In this document: one piece after another, positions 45,491 through 55,200 of the stretch
How the letters are laid out: each line of letters begins with the position of its first letter
Numbering within the stretch: position 1 is the first letter of the stretch
NCBI RefSeq assembly: GCF_019931275.1
Contig: NZ_JAIOTY010000002.1
Location: forward strand, 186,001 to 250,000
From: Nitratidesulfovibrio sp. SRB-5
Lineage (GTDB): Bacteria > Desulfobacterota > Desulfovibrionia > Desulfovibrionales > Desulfovibrionaceae
Reading direction: 5' to 3'
Length of the DNA: 64,000 bases
The notes under the pieces: generated by a model
Seen by the model: only the letters and a program-made list of their open reading frames with translations
What the model was told of the DNA's origin: nothing
The model's database searches: none
Made by a program: the position numbers and the translations under genes

Positions 45491-45910
45491 CTAGTGGCCG
45501 CCGGAGCCGAAGATGCCCGACGCCGCCACGGTAAGCACGATGACTTCCAGCACGGCGATGCCTGCCATCAGCGGTTCCTTCTTCTTGAGGAAGGCGGGGA
45601 TCAGCGTCAGGTAGCAGATGATGGTCATGCCCGCGAGCAGCACGATGCCGATGAAGTTCAGGAAGTCGCCCTGCAGGATCAGGGTGGCCCAGCCCCAGCC
45701 GGTGGGCACGTTGCCCTGGGCCAGGTACACGCCCACGCGCTGGCTCCACAGCTGGGTGATGACGTCCAGCGGAATGTGCGGGGGCAGGATGCCCAGCACG
45801 TAGATGAGGTAGGTGACGATCATGATGGCCAGCGAACCCCAGCAGCCGTAATAGAGCAGGTTGGCGTAGGTCACCTGTTCCGGAGACGCCTTGACGGACT
45901 GATTGGACAT
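45491..45910 (-). CDS. Small three-helix membrane protein (exporter partner)
   Basis: A 139-residue inner-membrane protein with three predicted transmembrane helices (about 25-42, 82-106 and 115-133) and a soluble loop between the first two. It possibly belongs to DUF1634, whose members accompany TauE/SafE exporters; that label is tentative. It starts 24 bp after the exporter gene in the same direction, with AGGAGG upstream, so it probably works with the exporter. Confidence 0.75.
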   Translation of the reverse strand: MSNQSVKASPEQVTYANLLYYGCWGSLAIMIVTYLIYVLGILPPHIPLDVITQLWSQRVGVYLAQGNVPTGWGWATLILQGDFLNFIGIVLLAGMTIICYLTLIPAFLKKKEPLMAGIAVLEVIVLTVAASGIFGSGGH

Positions 45911-45934
45911 GTCTGTTTCCTCCTGTGTGCCGGG

Positions 45935-46912
45935 CTAGATGCCGAGGCCCTTGAGCAGCGCCTTGCCGCCAGAGAACAGCAGCACGCCGATGACCATGTA
46001 GCGGATGAACTTGGGCTTGGCCACGGCCAGCAGGCGCACGCCCACGAACGAGCCCAGCATCAGGCCGATGATGGAGGGGATGGCCATCAGCGGGATGACG
46101 CAGCCCTGGTTCAGGTACACCCAGGCGGCCGAGGTGTCGGTGATGGACAGCAGGAACTTGGAGGTGCCCACGGCCACCTTCAGCGGCACGCCCATGAGCA
46201 GGTTGAGCACCGGCACGTTGGCCCACCCGGCGCCCAGGCCGAACATGCCCGCCATCAGGCCGATGACGATGAACAGCAGCAGGCCCGGCAGGGTACGGTG
46301 GGTCTTCCAGTCGATGACCTCGCCGGTGGAGGGTTCGATGAACACGCCGTCCATGCCGAGGGCAACGCTGATGGCGTCCTGCTTCTTCACTTCGGGTCGC
46401 ACGGTGTTCTTGGACACCAGCAGCAGCACGGCAATGAACAGGATGGTGCCGCCAAGGCAGATCTGCACCACGTTGGTGGGCAGGGCCAGGCCGACCATGG
46501 CCCCCACGATGGAGCAGGCCGAGGCGATGAGCGCCACCGGCAGGGCCAGGCGCAGGCTGGCCAGGTTGCGCTTCAGCAGGCCGGGACCAGCCGCCAGCGC
46601 GCCCGCCAGGGCCACCAGCAGGCCCGCGCCGCGCACGAAGTCGAGGTGGAACGGAAAGAACCCGCTGACCAGCGGCACGAACAGCACGCCGCCGCCCACG
46701 CCCGCAAGCACGGCGATGATGCCGAGAATGAAACAGAAGAACAGCAGCGCCGTGGGCCAGAACCACCACGGATGGCCGTCCGCCGGCATGGCTGCGGCGA
46801 CGGTGGAGGCGACGTCGCCCCCAGATGCCAGCGCGGGAAGGGCCCAGCACAGCACGAGCAGGACCGCAAGGACCGCCGGGCCCCAGAACCTGACTTTGGT
46901 AGCGGTGTTCAT
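45935..46912 (-). CDS. TauE/SafE-family sulfite/organosulfonate exporter
   Basis: A 325-residue protein. It starts with a cleavable-looking signal (VLAVLLVLCWALPALASGG) and then has about eight transmembrane helices. The first TauE repeat motif is GIIAVLAGVGGGVLFVPLVSGFF, and the second is LMAGMFGLGAGWANVPVLNLLMGVPLKVAVGTSK. The family exports sulfite, sulfonates or other anions, relevant in a sulfate reducer. It heads a two-gene leftward operon facing a divergent sigma54 activator that is its likely regulator. Confidence 0.9.
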   Translation of the reverse strand: MNTATKVRFWGPAVLAVLLVLCWALPALASGGDVASTVAAAMPADGHPWWFWPTALLFFCFILGIIAVLAGVGGGVLFVPLVSGFFPFHLDFVRGAGLLVALAGALAAGPGLLKRNLASLRLALPVALIASACSIVGAMVGLALPTNVVQICLGGTILFIAVLLLVSKNTVRPEVKKQDAISVALGMDGVFIEPSTGEVIDWKTHRTLPGLLLFIVIGLMAGMFGLGAGWANVPVLNLLMGVPLKVAVGTSKFLLSITDTSAAWVYLNQGCVIPLMAIPSIIGLMLGSFVGVRLLAVAKPKFIRYMVIGVLLFSGGKALLKGLGI

Positions 46913-46924
46913 GTCGGTAATGTC

Positions 46925-46957
46925 CCCTTTTGAAACATTGAAACATTAATGAAACAA
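46925..46957 (-). promoter_or_regulatory. Three TGTTTCA repeats before the exporter gene
   Basis: On the minus strand TGTTTCA occurs three times within about 30 bp, immediately upstream of the exporter start. It may be an operator or a translation control element. The role is unknown. Confidence 0.35.
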
Positions 46958-47042
46958 CAACTCGCCATCGCGGTCCGCAATCCGGGGGGATGTTTGGCCT
47001 TCCTGCCCGGTGCTGCGGCGCGCGTTGCGTCCAGTTTGCCAG

Positions 47043-47067
47043 CAACACACCGAAAGTCGGGGTGTTG
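47043..47067. promoter_or_regulatory. 25-bp near-perfect palindrome between exporter and activator
   Basis: CAACACACCGA-AAG-TCGGGGTGTTG pairs over 11 bp with one mismatch. It is a candidate activator binding site in the divergent region. Confidence 0.5.
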
Positions 47068-47099
47068 ATCTGGGACTCGCCTGAATTTGTGATTGCTGT

Positions 47100-47115
47100 A
47101 ACAAGTTTCGTGCCA
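47100..47115 (-). promoter_or_regulatory. Possible sigma54 promoter of the exporter operon
   Basis: On the minus strand TGGCACGAAACTTGTT matches the -24 element fully and the -12 element except for T in place of C in the GC dinucleotide. It would give a leader of about 175 nt to the exporter gene. Confidence 0.4.
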
Positions 47116-47161
47116 TCAATGAGCGCTTGCCAAACATAGGGAAAAGGCCTAGTTCACGCAC

Positions 47162-48328
47162 ATGGACGGCAGAAATTTTCCGCATACCGGCAACAAATTG
47201 CCGGGCGATGGCCAGGATGGTCCTCATTTCGAAACGTTGCAGAACGGAACAGGGTTTCTCCTGTTGTCCGGAGACATGCTGCGCCTGAAACAGCTGGCGG
47301 TTCAGGTGGCCTCGTCGGACGCGCCCATCCTGATCCACGGAGAGACGGGCACCGGCAAGGAACTGTTCGCGCGGCTCATCCACGACATGAGCGTGCGGGC
47401 GCGCAAGCCTTTCGTGGCCGTGAACTGCGGCGTGCACGAGGGCGAGCTGTTCGCGGACAAGTTCTTCGGGCACGAGCAGGGGGCCTTTACCGGCGCGCAT
47501 CGCACCAGTCAGGGCTGTTTCGAGCTTGCCGGAGACGGCACGCTGTTTCTGGACGAGGTGGGAGAGATTCCGCCCGCCAACCAGGCGGACTTTCTGCGGG
47601 TGCTGGAAGAGCGCAAGTACCGGCGCATCGGCGGGCAGCGGGACATTCCGTTCCAGGCGCGCATCATTGCCGCGTCCAACCGCGAATTGCCGGACATGGT
47701 GCGCGAGGGGCGGTTCCGGGCGGACCTGTTCTTTCGCCTGAACGTGATCCCGGTGTCGCTGCCGCCGCTTCGGGCGCGGCGCGAGGAGATCGTGCCGCTG
47801 GCCCGGCATTTTCTTGCCCATTACGCAGAAAAGTACCACCGGCACGGGCTGCGCTTTCGCCCGGAGACCGAGGCGGGGCTGAGCGGCTATCCGTGGCCGG
47901 GCAACGTGCGCGAACTGAAGAACCTGGTGGAGCGGCTGGCCCTGCTGGCCCCGGATGGAGACATCGGGCCGGAGCACCTGCCGCTGGAACTGCGGTCGGC
48001 TGTGGCCCTTGGGGCGGCGGGCTTGGGCGGGGCGGGCGGATACGCCGGGGGCGGCGTGTCCGGCGTTGCATCGGGCGGGGCGGGGAACGGCAACGGGAAC
48101 GGCAACGGCGGCGGCATGCCGGGCGGAGACCTGGCCATCCATGCCGTGCACCCGGCGGGCATGGGCGAAGACCTCAGTCTGGATGTGGCCCGGCGCGAGG
48201 CCGAGGTGCGCGTGATCCTGAAGGCCATGCGCGCCAGCGGTGGCAACAAGGGCGAGGCCGCGCGCCTGCTTGGCGTCAGCCCGCGCACCCTGCGCTACAA
48301 GTTCAGCGAGTACGGGTTGCGGTTCTAG
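47162..48328 (+). CDS. Sigma54-dependent transcriptional activator
   Basis: A 388-residue protein with a short (about 40-residue) N-terminus and no receiver or PAS domain. The AAA+ domain is intact: GETGTGKE, GAFTGA, GDGTLFLDE, RADLFFRLNV and WPGNVRELKNLVERL. A Gly/Asn-rich linker with repeats (NGNGNGNGGG) leads to a Fis-type HTH (NKGEAARLLGVSPRTLRYKFSEYG). The lack of a sensor suggests control by expression or a partner protein. It is divergent from the TauE/SafE operon and probably regulates it. The ribosome site is weak. Confidence 0.88.
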   Translation: MDGRNFPHTGNKLPGDGQDGPHFETLQNGTGFLLLSGDMLRLKQLAVQVASSDAPILIHGETGTGKELFARLIHDMSVRARKPFVAVNCGVHEGELFADKFFGHEQGAFTGAHRTSQGCFELAGDGTLFLDEVGEIPPANQADFLRVLEERKYRRIGGQRDIPFQARIIAASNRELPDMVREGRFRADLFFRLNVIPVSLPPLRARREEIVPLARHFLAHYAEKYHRHGLRFRPETEAGLSGYPWPGNVRELKNLVERLALLAPDGDIGPEHLPLELRSAVALGAAGLGGAGGYAGGGVSGVASGGAGNGNGNGNGGGMPGGDLAIHAVHPAGMGEDLSLDVARREAEVRVILKAMRASGGNKGEAARLLGVSPRTLRYKFSEYGLRF

Positions 48329-48379
48329 CGGGAAGCGGGCGGGGCTGGATGATCGGCCCGGTCAGGCTTGGAAACTGAG

Positions 48380-48409
48380 AAAGGGCCGCAACTTTCGTTG
48401 CAGCCCTTT
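48380..48409. terminator. Inverted repeat between activator and tRNA genes
   Basis: AAAGGGC / GCCCTTT outer arms and GCAAC-TTTC-GTTGC inner arms. It lies 50 bp past the activator stop and just past the 3' end of the convergent tRNA, so it can serve both. Confidence 0.6.
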
Positions 48410-48416
48410 ATTCTCG

Positions 48417-48503
48417 TGGTGCCGAAGGGGAGAGTCGAACTCCCACTCCCTTGCGGGAACTAGACCCTGAACCTAGCGTGTCTACCAATTCCACCACTTC
48501 GGC
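48417..48503 (-). tRNA. tRNA-Leu (anticodon CAG)
   Basis: Minus strand. The acceptor stem GCCGAAG pairs with CTTCGGC, the anticodon stem CTAGG / TCTAG encloses loop TTCAGGG (anticodon CAG), and the long variable arm of class II tRNAs is present. The T-arm is GGGAGTTCGACTCTCC and the CCA end is encoded. It reads CUG, a very common codon here. Confidence 0.95.
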
Positions 48504-49106
48504 GCGGAGGAGTCGTATAGCCACAGGCGGGTGAGCTTGGCAAGCGGTTTTTTTGCCCGGCGTAAAAAAAGATGCCGATATATATGAATGGCGGGCGTCA
48601 TTCCGGCGCCAGCCCGTTGCTGGCGCGGCAGCGGAATTGGCGACTGGCGCGGCACAGGGACGATACCTGTCGCGGCACAGGGCAGTTTTGGGCGGGGCAC
48701 GCAGCGCATGCCGGTGTCGCCCTGCCGGTGTTGTCCTGCCGGTGTTGTCCTCCCGGACGGGTTCTGGCCATTCCCCTGGCGTGTCTCATCCCCTGACCCG
48801 CACCGTGGCCCGTCTCCCAGCCCCGTACGTCGACACATACGCCAGCCTGTCCGCCCCCCGTCCGTTCCTGCTTCGTTCCTCAGCAGTTCCTTCACCCGGG
48901 CCATTGTCCGGGTTCTCGTCCGCCCTTGCCGCCCCGGCCCGCGTCCGGCCGTGCCCGCCCTTGAACCCGCGCGCCGTTTGGGGTAGCACGAGACGGCGCG
49001 GTGCCGGAACGTCAGCCCCGCGCCGTCAGCCGTTCACGCGGCCCCGCGCCGCATGCCCGCTGCCGCACGGCATGCGCCGCGCACCATTCCGCCGTCACGA
49101 GTATTC
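48504..49106 (+). other. Gene-free region with degenerate repeats
   Basis: A 603-bp gap before ribF. It holds short imperfect repeats (GGCACAGGG about 48649-48682; CTGCCGGTGTTGTC twice around 48721-48755) and otherwise low-complexity GC-rich sequence. No gene or clear promoter is seen. An AT-richer patch near 48571-48590 is just upstream of the tRNA. Confidence 0.5.
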
Positions 49107-50051
49107 ATGGAAATCGCACGCGAATTACAGGAAATAGGCCTCGACCTCTCGCGGGGCAGCTGCGTCACCGTCGGCAACTTCGACGGCGTGCACAACGGCC
49201 ACCGCAAGCTCATCGGGCGGGTCATGGCCAAGGCCGCCGCGCTGGGCGTGCCTTCGGTGGTGGTCACCTTTTGCCCGCATCCCCTGCGGGTGCTGGTGGG
49301 GCCGCACACCCCGCCGCTGATCACCGACTACGAGAAGAAGCTGGACCTGTTCGAGGCGCTGGGGGTGGACCTGACCCTGATGCTGCGCTTCACCCGGGAG
49401 ATGGCCGCGCAGGAGCCGGAAGAATTCGTGCGCCGCGTGCTGGTGGACGCCCTGCACACGCGCGAGCTGGTCATCGGCTACGATTTTTCGCTGGGCAAGG
49501 GGCGCAAGGGCAACTTCGAACTGCTCCAGCGCCTGGGCAAGCAGTACGGCTTTGCCACCGAACAGCTGGACCCCGTCATCATCAACGACGCCGTGGTCAG
49601 CTCCACCCGCATCCGCGACCTGATCCGCGCGGGCGACGTGTGGGACGTGCGCCCGCTCATGGACCGCTTCTACGCCATCCGGGGCAAGGTGGTGCGCGGC
49701 ATGGACCGGGGCGGCAAGCTGCTGGGCTTTCCCACCGCCAACATGGAACCGCGCGACGAACTGATGCCCAAGCCCGGCGTGTACGCCACCTGGGTGCTGA
49801 TCGACGGGCAGGTGTACCAGGGCGTGACCAACGTGGGCTTCAACCCCACCTTCGACAACGCCCGGCTCAGCGTGGAAACGCACATCCTCGACTTCGACCG
49901 CGACATCTACGGCTGGGAAATCCGCGTCTCGTTCGTGCACCGCCTGCGCGACGAGCGCAAGTTCTCCGGCCTGGATGAACTGGTGACCCAGATCCGCCGC
50001 GACGTGGACCTGGCCCGGCAGATACTTTCCGCGCCTGACGCGCGCCTGTAG
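49107..50051 (+). CDS. ribF: Bifunctional riboflavin kinase/FAD synthetase
   Basis: A 314-residue protein of normal length. The N-terminal nucleotidyltransferase domain has TVGNFDGVHNGHRKLI and SSTRIRDLI. The C-terminal riboflavin kinase domain begins GKVVRGMDRGGKLLGFPTANM and has NVGFNPTFDN and HILDFDRDIYG. It makes FMN and then FAD. The ATG begins MEIARELQEI; the ribosome site is weak. A terminator follows within 100 bp. Confidence 0.95.
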   Translation: MEIARELQEIGLDLSRGSCVTVGNFDGVHNGHRKLIGRVMAKAAALGVPSVVVTFCPHPLRVLVGPHTPPLITDYEKKLDLFEALGVDLTLMLRFTREMAAQEPEEFVRRVLVDALHTRELVIGYDFSLGKGRKGNFELLQRLGKQYGFATEQLDPVIINDAVVSSTRIRDLIRAGDVWDVRPLMDRFYAIRGKVVRGMDRGGKLLGFPTANMEPRDELMPKPGVYATWVLIDGQVYQGVTNVGFNPTFDNARLSVETHILDFDRDIYGWEIRVSFVHRLRDERKFSGLDELVTQIRRDVDLARQILSAPDARL

Positions 50052-50114
50052 TTTTCCGGCGGGATGCGTCCCGCCGTGCGGGACGATTCGCCGGACTGCC
50101 GGACCTTTCGGACC

Positions 50115-50142
50115 GGCGGACTTTTAGTCCCGCCGCATTTTT
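50115..50142 (+). terminator. Terminator after ribF
   Basis: GGCGGAC and GTCCCGCC arms with loop TTTTA, then a run of five T. An additional perfect hairpin GGCGGGA-TGCG-TCCCGCC stands at 50058-50075. The remaining 250 bp to the next gene hold nothing recognised. Confidence 0.65.
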
Positions 50143-50389
50143 CGACCCGCCGCGCGCCCGGCCCCGTGCCGCGCCGCGCGGCCCGCATCCGCCGTAACGC
50201 ACAGCGCCGCTGTGTGTTGACGGCGTGCACGCGTTACCGCCAGCCCGGAAACATGGACGCCGCAAGCGCCGTGTCCGGGGACGTACCCCGGTCTTGGGGG
50301 TACCGGCCCCATGCCGTCGGGACACATCCTGTCGGGACGCATCCTGCAGGAACGCACAGGGCCAAGGAAGCACCCATCAAGGAAGCACC

Positions 50390-52207
50390 ATGCTGCGCAT
50401 GCTCAAGAAACCCGCGCACGAATTCCTGCGCCTGTACCGCACCGTGGCCTACGTGCGCCTTGGCGTGCTGGGCATGGGGCTGGGGCTGCTGTCCGGTTGC
50501 GCGGCCATCCTGTTCTTTCTCGGCATAGAGGCGGGCAAGCACTACATTCAGGTGGTGTGGGCCGGGCTTTCGCTGCCCGCCCCGGCGGGAGAAACGCTGT
50601 TCGGCCATGCCGAGGCCGCCGCGCGCGCCTACCGCCCCTGGGTCATCGTGGCCGCGCTGGGCATTACCGGGCTGGTCACCGGCTGGCTGGTGCAGCGCTT
50701 TCTGCCCAACAGCCTGGACGGCATGACCGACGGCACCGACGCCATGATCCGCGCCTTTCACGCGGAAAAGGGCGTCATCCGCCGTCGTGCCCCGCTGCTG
50801 AAGGGGCTTACCTCCATCTGCACCATCGCCGCCGGGGGCAGCGCCGGGCGCGAGGGGCCGGTATCGCAGATCGGAGCGGGCATCGGCTCGTGGCTGTCCA
50901 TGCGGCTGGGGCTTTCCCCGCGCGAGCGGCGCATCCTGATGCTGGCGGGGGCCGCAGGCGGGCTGGGGGCGGTGTTCCGCGCCCCGCTGGGCGGCGCGCT
51001 GACCGCCATCGAGGTGCTGTACCGCGAGGACTTCGAGTCCGAGGCGCTGCTGCCCGCCGTGCTCTCGTCGGTGGTGTCCTATTCGCTGTTCACCTTCGTG
51101 TTCGGCACCGCGCCCATCTTCGGCATTCCGCGCTTCAGCTTCACCTCGGTACTGGAACTGCCATGGTACCTGCTGCTGTCGCTGGCCTGCGCGGCCACCG
51201 GCTGGGCCTACGTGCGCACCTTCCGCGTGCTCAAGTATTCGGTGTTCGGCAAGCTGCGGGCGCGGGTGGGCATCATGTGGACCACGGCCCTTGGCGGGGT
51301 GCTCATGGGGCTGTTCGGCATCCTGTACCCGCCGGTGCTGTCGGACGGCTACGGATGGATCGAGCAGGCCATTCTGGGCCAGTTGCCGGTGGTCACCATG
51401 GTGACGATACTGCTGGGGAAGACGCTTGCCACCGCCGTCACGCTGGGCTCCGGCATGAGCGGGGGCATGTTCGCCCCGGCGCTGTTCGTGGGCGGCATGA
51501 CCGGCGGGGTGGTGGGATTTGCCGCGCAGCAGGTCCAGCCCGGCGTGGTCACCCAGCCCGGCGGCTACGTGCTGGTGGGCATGGCCGCGTTTTTCGCGGG
51601 CATCGCGCACGCGCCCATCGGGCCGCTGGTGATGGTCTGCGAGCTGACCCAGGGGTACGGGCTGCTGGCCCCGCTGATGCTGTCGTCGGCGGTGTGCATC
51701 CTGCTGGGGCGGCGCACTGCGCTGTACGAGAACCAGGTGGAGAACAAGTTCGAGTCGCCCGCCCACCTGCAGGACGCCACGGTGAACCTGCTGGCCACCA
51801 TGCGCGTGCGCGACTGCTACACGCGGGGCCGGGTGGCGGTGGTGGAGGAAAACGTGACCCTGAAGGCCCTCACGGACATCATCGCCAATACGCGGGCGTT
51901 CACCTTTCCGGTGCGGGGCATGCACGGCAGGCTGAACGGCCTGCTGGCCGTGCAGGACGTGCGCGGCATCCTGTACGAGGCGGACCTGTTCGACCTGGTG
52001 CTGGCGGGCGACCTGGCCCGGCCCCTGACCGCCCTGACCGAGGACGACGACCTGTACACCGCCCTGCTGGCCTTCGTGGAAACCGACCTTTCGCAACTGC
52101 CCGTGGTCTCCAAGGACAACGAGGAAGCCGTGCTGGGCCTGCTGGAACGCTCCGACCTGTTCCGGGCGTACAGCGATTCGCTGAAGGCGCTGCGAGAGGA
52201 TCAGTAG
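50390..52207 (+). CDS. ClC-type chloride channel/antiporter with CBS domains
   Basis: A 605-residue protein. The ClC membrane domain spans residues of about 20-440 with GSAGREGPVSQIG, which keeps the gating Glu, and GAVFRAPLGGALTAIEVLYR. A second selectivity loop is GSGMSGGMFAPALFVG. Two CBS domains follow (MRVRDCYTRGRVAVVEE, ETDLSQLPVVSKDNEEAVLGLLERSDLF) that commonly bind adenine nucleotides. The gating Glu suggests an H+/anion exchanger. AAGGAAG precedes the ATG. It converges on the helicase gene with only 17 bp between stops. Confidence 0.93.
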   Translation: MLRMLKKPAHEFLRLYRTVAYVRLGVLGMGLGLLSGCAAILFFLGIEAGKHYIQVVWAGLSLPAPAGETLFGHAEAAARAYRPWVIVAALGITGLVTGWLVQRFLPNSLDGMTDGTDAMIRAFHAEKGVIRRRAPLLKGLTSICTIAAGGSAGREGPVSQIGAGIGSWLSMRLGLSPRERRILMLAGAAGGLGAVFRAPLGGALTAIEVLYREDFESEALLPAVLSSVVSYSLFTFVFGTAPIFGIPRFSFTSVLELPWYLLLSLACAATGWAYVRTFRVLKYSVFGKLRARVGIMWTTALGGVLMGLFGILYPPVLSDGYGWIEQAILGQLPVVTMVTILLGKTLATAVTLGSGMSGGMFAPALFVGGMTGGVVGFAAQQVQPGVVTQPGGYVLVGMAAFFAGIAHAPIGPLVMVCELTQGYGLLAPLMLSSAVCILLGRRTALYENQVENKFESPAHLQDATVNLLATMRVRDCYTRGRVAVVEENVTLKALTDIIANTRAFTFPVRGMHGRLNGLLAVQDVRGILYEADLFDLVLAGDLARPLTALTEDDDLYTALLAFVETDLSQLPVVSKDNEEAVLGLLERSDLFRAYSDSLKALREDQ

Positions 52208-52224
52208 GGGCGGCGATGTGCCCG

Positions 52225-55200
52225 TCAGGTTCGCACGCGGGGCAGGGCGTCCGCCAGCGCCGCGAAATGTCCTATTCGTGACCACGCATCATACGAGCCG
52301 ATAACGTACAGGTTTCGTTTTGCCCGTGACACCGCAACATTGAGTATGTTCGGTGCATTCCCAGCCCACATCCTGGCGCCGACCTCCGCGGTGCCGGGAG
52401 CTCCCAACACGAAGATGACCGTATCCGCCTCCCTGCCCTGAAAGGTGTGAATGGTGCCGATGCGGCGTTCTGCCCATTCTTTTGGGTCCGCGCGTAACGC
52501 CGTGAACAGGGCGTTCCTTTCCCTTGCGGTTCTGCGGAGTCCGCTGGAGACATTCCGGAACGGGGTGATGATGAATGCGTCGGGGGCCGCGATGCCTGCG
52601 TCAGCCAGCCGCTGCAACAGACCGTAAGCCATATCGCCTTCGGCGGCGCTCCATTTGGCGCTGGAGGGGCTGGATATATCGAGCCAGCACGAGGACCCCA
52701 GCGTGTCCGCTACCGCGCACGGGCGACATGGGGCAGGGGCATGCACCATCTGCCCGTCATACGCGATGCGGTTGGATATTCCGAACATGGGGTTCTGGCA
52801 GCGCCGGTGGACAAGCAACGGCACGCCCACACGGCGGGGCTCCGGGTCTGCCGCGAACGCGGCCTGGAAGTTCGATGCGCGGTCGGCCAATATCTGAGCC
52901 GAGGCCTCGGGCGCGGCCCATTGCAGCGGATCAACGTGGAAATGACGGCACACATTTTCCACAAGTCGTTGCGGCAAGGTGACAACAGGCGGAACCTGCA
53001 TGGGGTCGCCTACCACGATGGTGCGCCGCGCCCTCAGGATTGCGCCTGCGGCGGCCTGCGGCGTTGCCTGTCCAGCCTCGTCGATGAGCAGCCAGCCGAG
53101 ACTTTCCGGCGGCAGATCGCAAAGCATGCGCTCTACTGAAGCGAAGGTGGAGGACACCACGGGGACAACCATGAACAGCGACGACCAGAGGTCACCCAGA
53201 AGAGCACGTTTTTCGGGGTCTTGCACTGGCCCGGACATGAAGCCCGTGAGCACTCCGATATTGTGCAGGAGTTTTTGCGCGGAAACGTCGATGAACGCGC
53301 GATGGACATCAAGGGCTGCTATGAACAGGTCTTCCCGTTTCTTGTGCAGACTGGCGGGTATCCATGGTGCTGCAAGGTTGATGACGCTATGATCTGCACG
53401 GAAGAAATGCTCGTCCACCATGCTTTCGCCCAATGTCGAACGCCATGATGCGACCTGCCGTTCAAGTTCCGACAATTCTCGTGCGAGTGCATCAAGGGCG
53501 AATTCTCCGGAGCGGAGTTGATCAGCCAGGGTGTTCAGGGCAGCCACGGCCTGTGTACGTGCCTGCTCGGTATCGCGCACTGCCGCAAGTGCCATCGCCA
53601 CGGCGTCCAGCAAGGCCTCGTTGTCTGCCGCCCATTGTTTCCACCGTGCAGTGCGGAACAGGCGAGAGAAGAAACCCGGTCGCGTAAGCCGGTGGTGTTG
53701 CGCCACGGAGGCTTGTCGCTCGTGCGTTTGTCGGGCGGCATCAGCGTCAGCGATGCAGGCATCCCTGACTGCCGCCGCCTGTTCGTGCTGTGCGGCAAGC
53801 TGCGCATGGGCTTCCCGCAGTTGCGCATGCTTGGCCCGGACAGCCGGAATGCGCAGACAGCATTGGCGGACCTGTTCCAGAGATGCCAGTTCGCTTTCGG
53901 CATCCCTTTTGAGAGCCAAGAAGCGTGCCTTGCAGGCTTTCCATTGCGCAAGCGCCAGTTGCGGTGTCGGTGGACGTTCCTCTTCGACGATACGCGGCGG
54001 GCGTTGTCCGGTTTCGTTGCCCGTCTTGGGGTCCAGTACCGGAATCTGCTGCGGCTTTCCGGCGGCGGTTTTCAGATAGCCAGCCAGGCCGCAATCCTTG
54101 TCCCACCAGAATGCCTTCTGGAACGCCGCACAGTTCGCCCGGTTCCCGAGCACGGCTGCGATCAGCCCCCAGGTTTCAACAGGGGCTGCAACGTCCGTGG
54201 CGGCAGGGGAGCCATCACCATCCCATGGGTTTCCGCCAGCGGAACCTTGTTGCAGCCTGTCACTGGTGGTTTTGAAGTAGCGAAGCTCGTCCGGGGAGCG
54301 GCCCACGGCGGAAAGCGCCGGAAGCTCGCGGCTGATATTCTCCACGGCCTTGTTGTTGCTTGATGCCACAAGGATCTCATGGCCTTTCAAACGGGAATCC
54401 ACACGGTAGATGTGATAAAAGGCCCCGCCACCGAAGGCTATCTTCTCCCCGGATGGCGTGAAGGCAGACGCGGGATTGTCAAAACCCGCCATGACCACTG
54501 CCCGGTCGAACACGCACGCGGCGACCACATCCCGCAGCAAGGTGGTCTTGCCAGTGCCGGGCGGGCCGTTGACGGCAAGGATACCGCCGTTGGGTCCAAG
54601 TTCCTTTCGGGAAAGGTTTACGGCGGCCTGTTGCAGCGTCACCAGCGGGTGTCCGCCTGGACAGGGCCAGCGGGCGGGGGGCATCATGGCGGGCGAGATG
54701 GCCTGCTCCAGCGCTGCCGTGTCGGTCAGCAGGTCAGGCGGTGACTGCGGAGCTTCGACGCCGAGATAACGGCGGAGGCCCTTTGGCAGATCATCCTGTT
54801 GGGATTGTCCGAGGCATCGGCCAAGGTCATGCAGGAAGAAGGAATTGAGCAGCAACGGTTCCGGAGGATTCTGGGCCTTGTAGTAATGGTAGACGCGCAC
54901 GGCAAAGGTCGGCGGTATTGTCATGTCGCCCGGAATGGCAAAATGCTGGGTAAGCCAGCCGAACGCCGCCATGATGTCGTCATGCGTCAGGGGCAGCGGC
55001 GTGCCGTCTTCATCGGTTTTGCGCAGCATTTTTTCCAGAGCCTCGGCGGTCTGGCGTTCTACGCATGCCCATGTACCCAAAGCATCAAGACGCTGTTGCA
55101 GGGCCAAAGGCAACGCCCAGGCAAAACTGCTGAGCCCGATACAGTTTTTGGCCAGCAGGATGCCGTGCCTGTCAACGAGCAGCGTGGCAATGGCGGCGTT

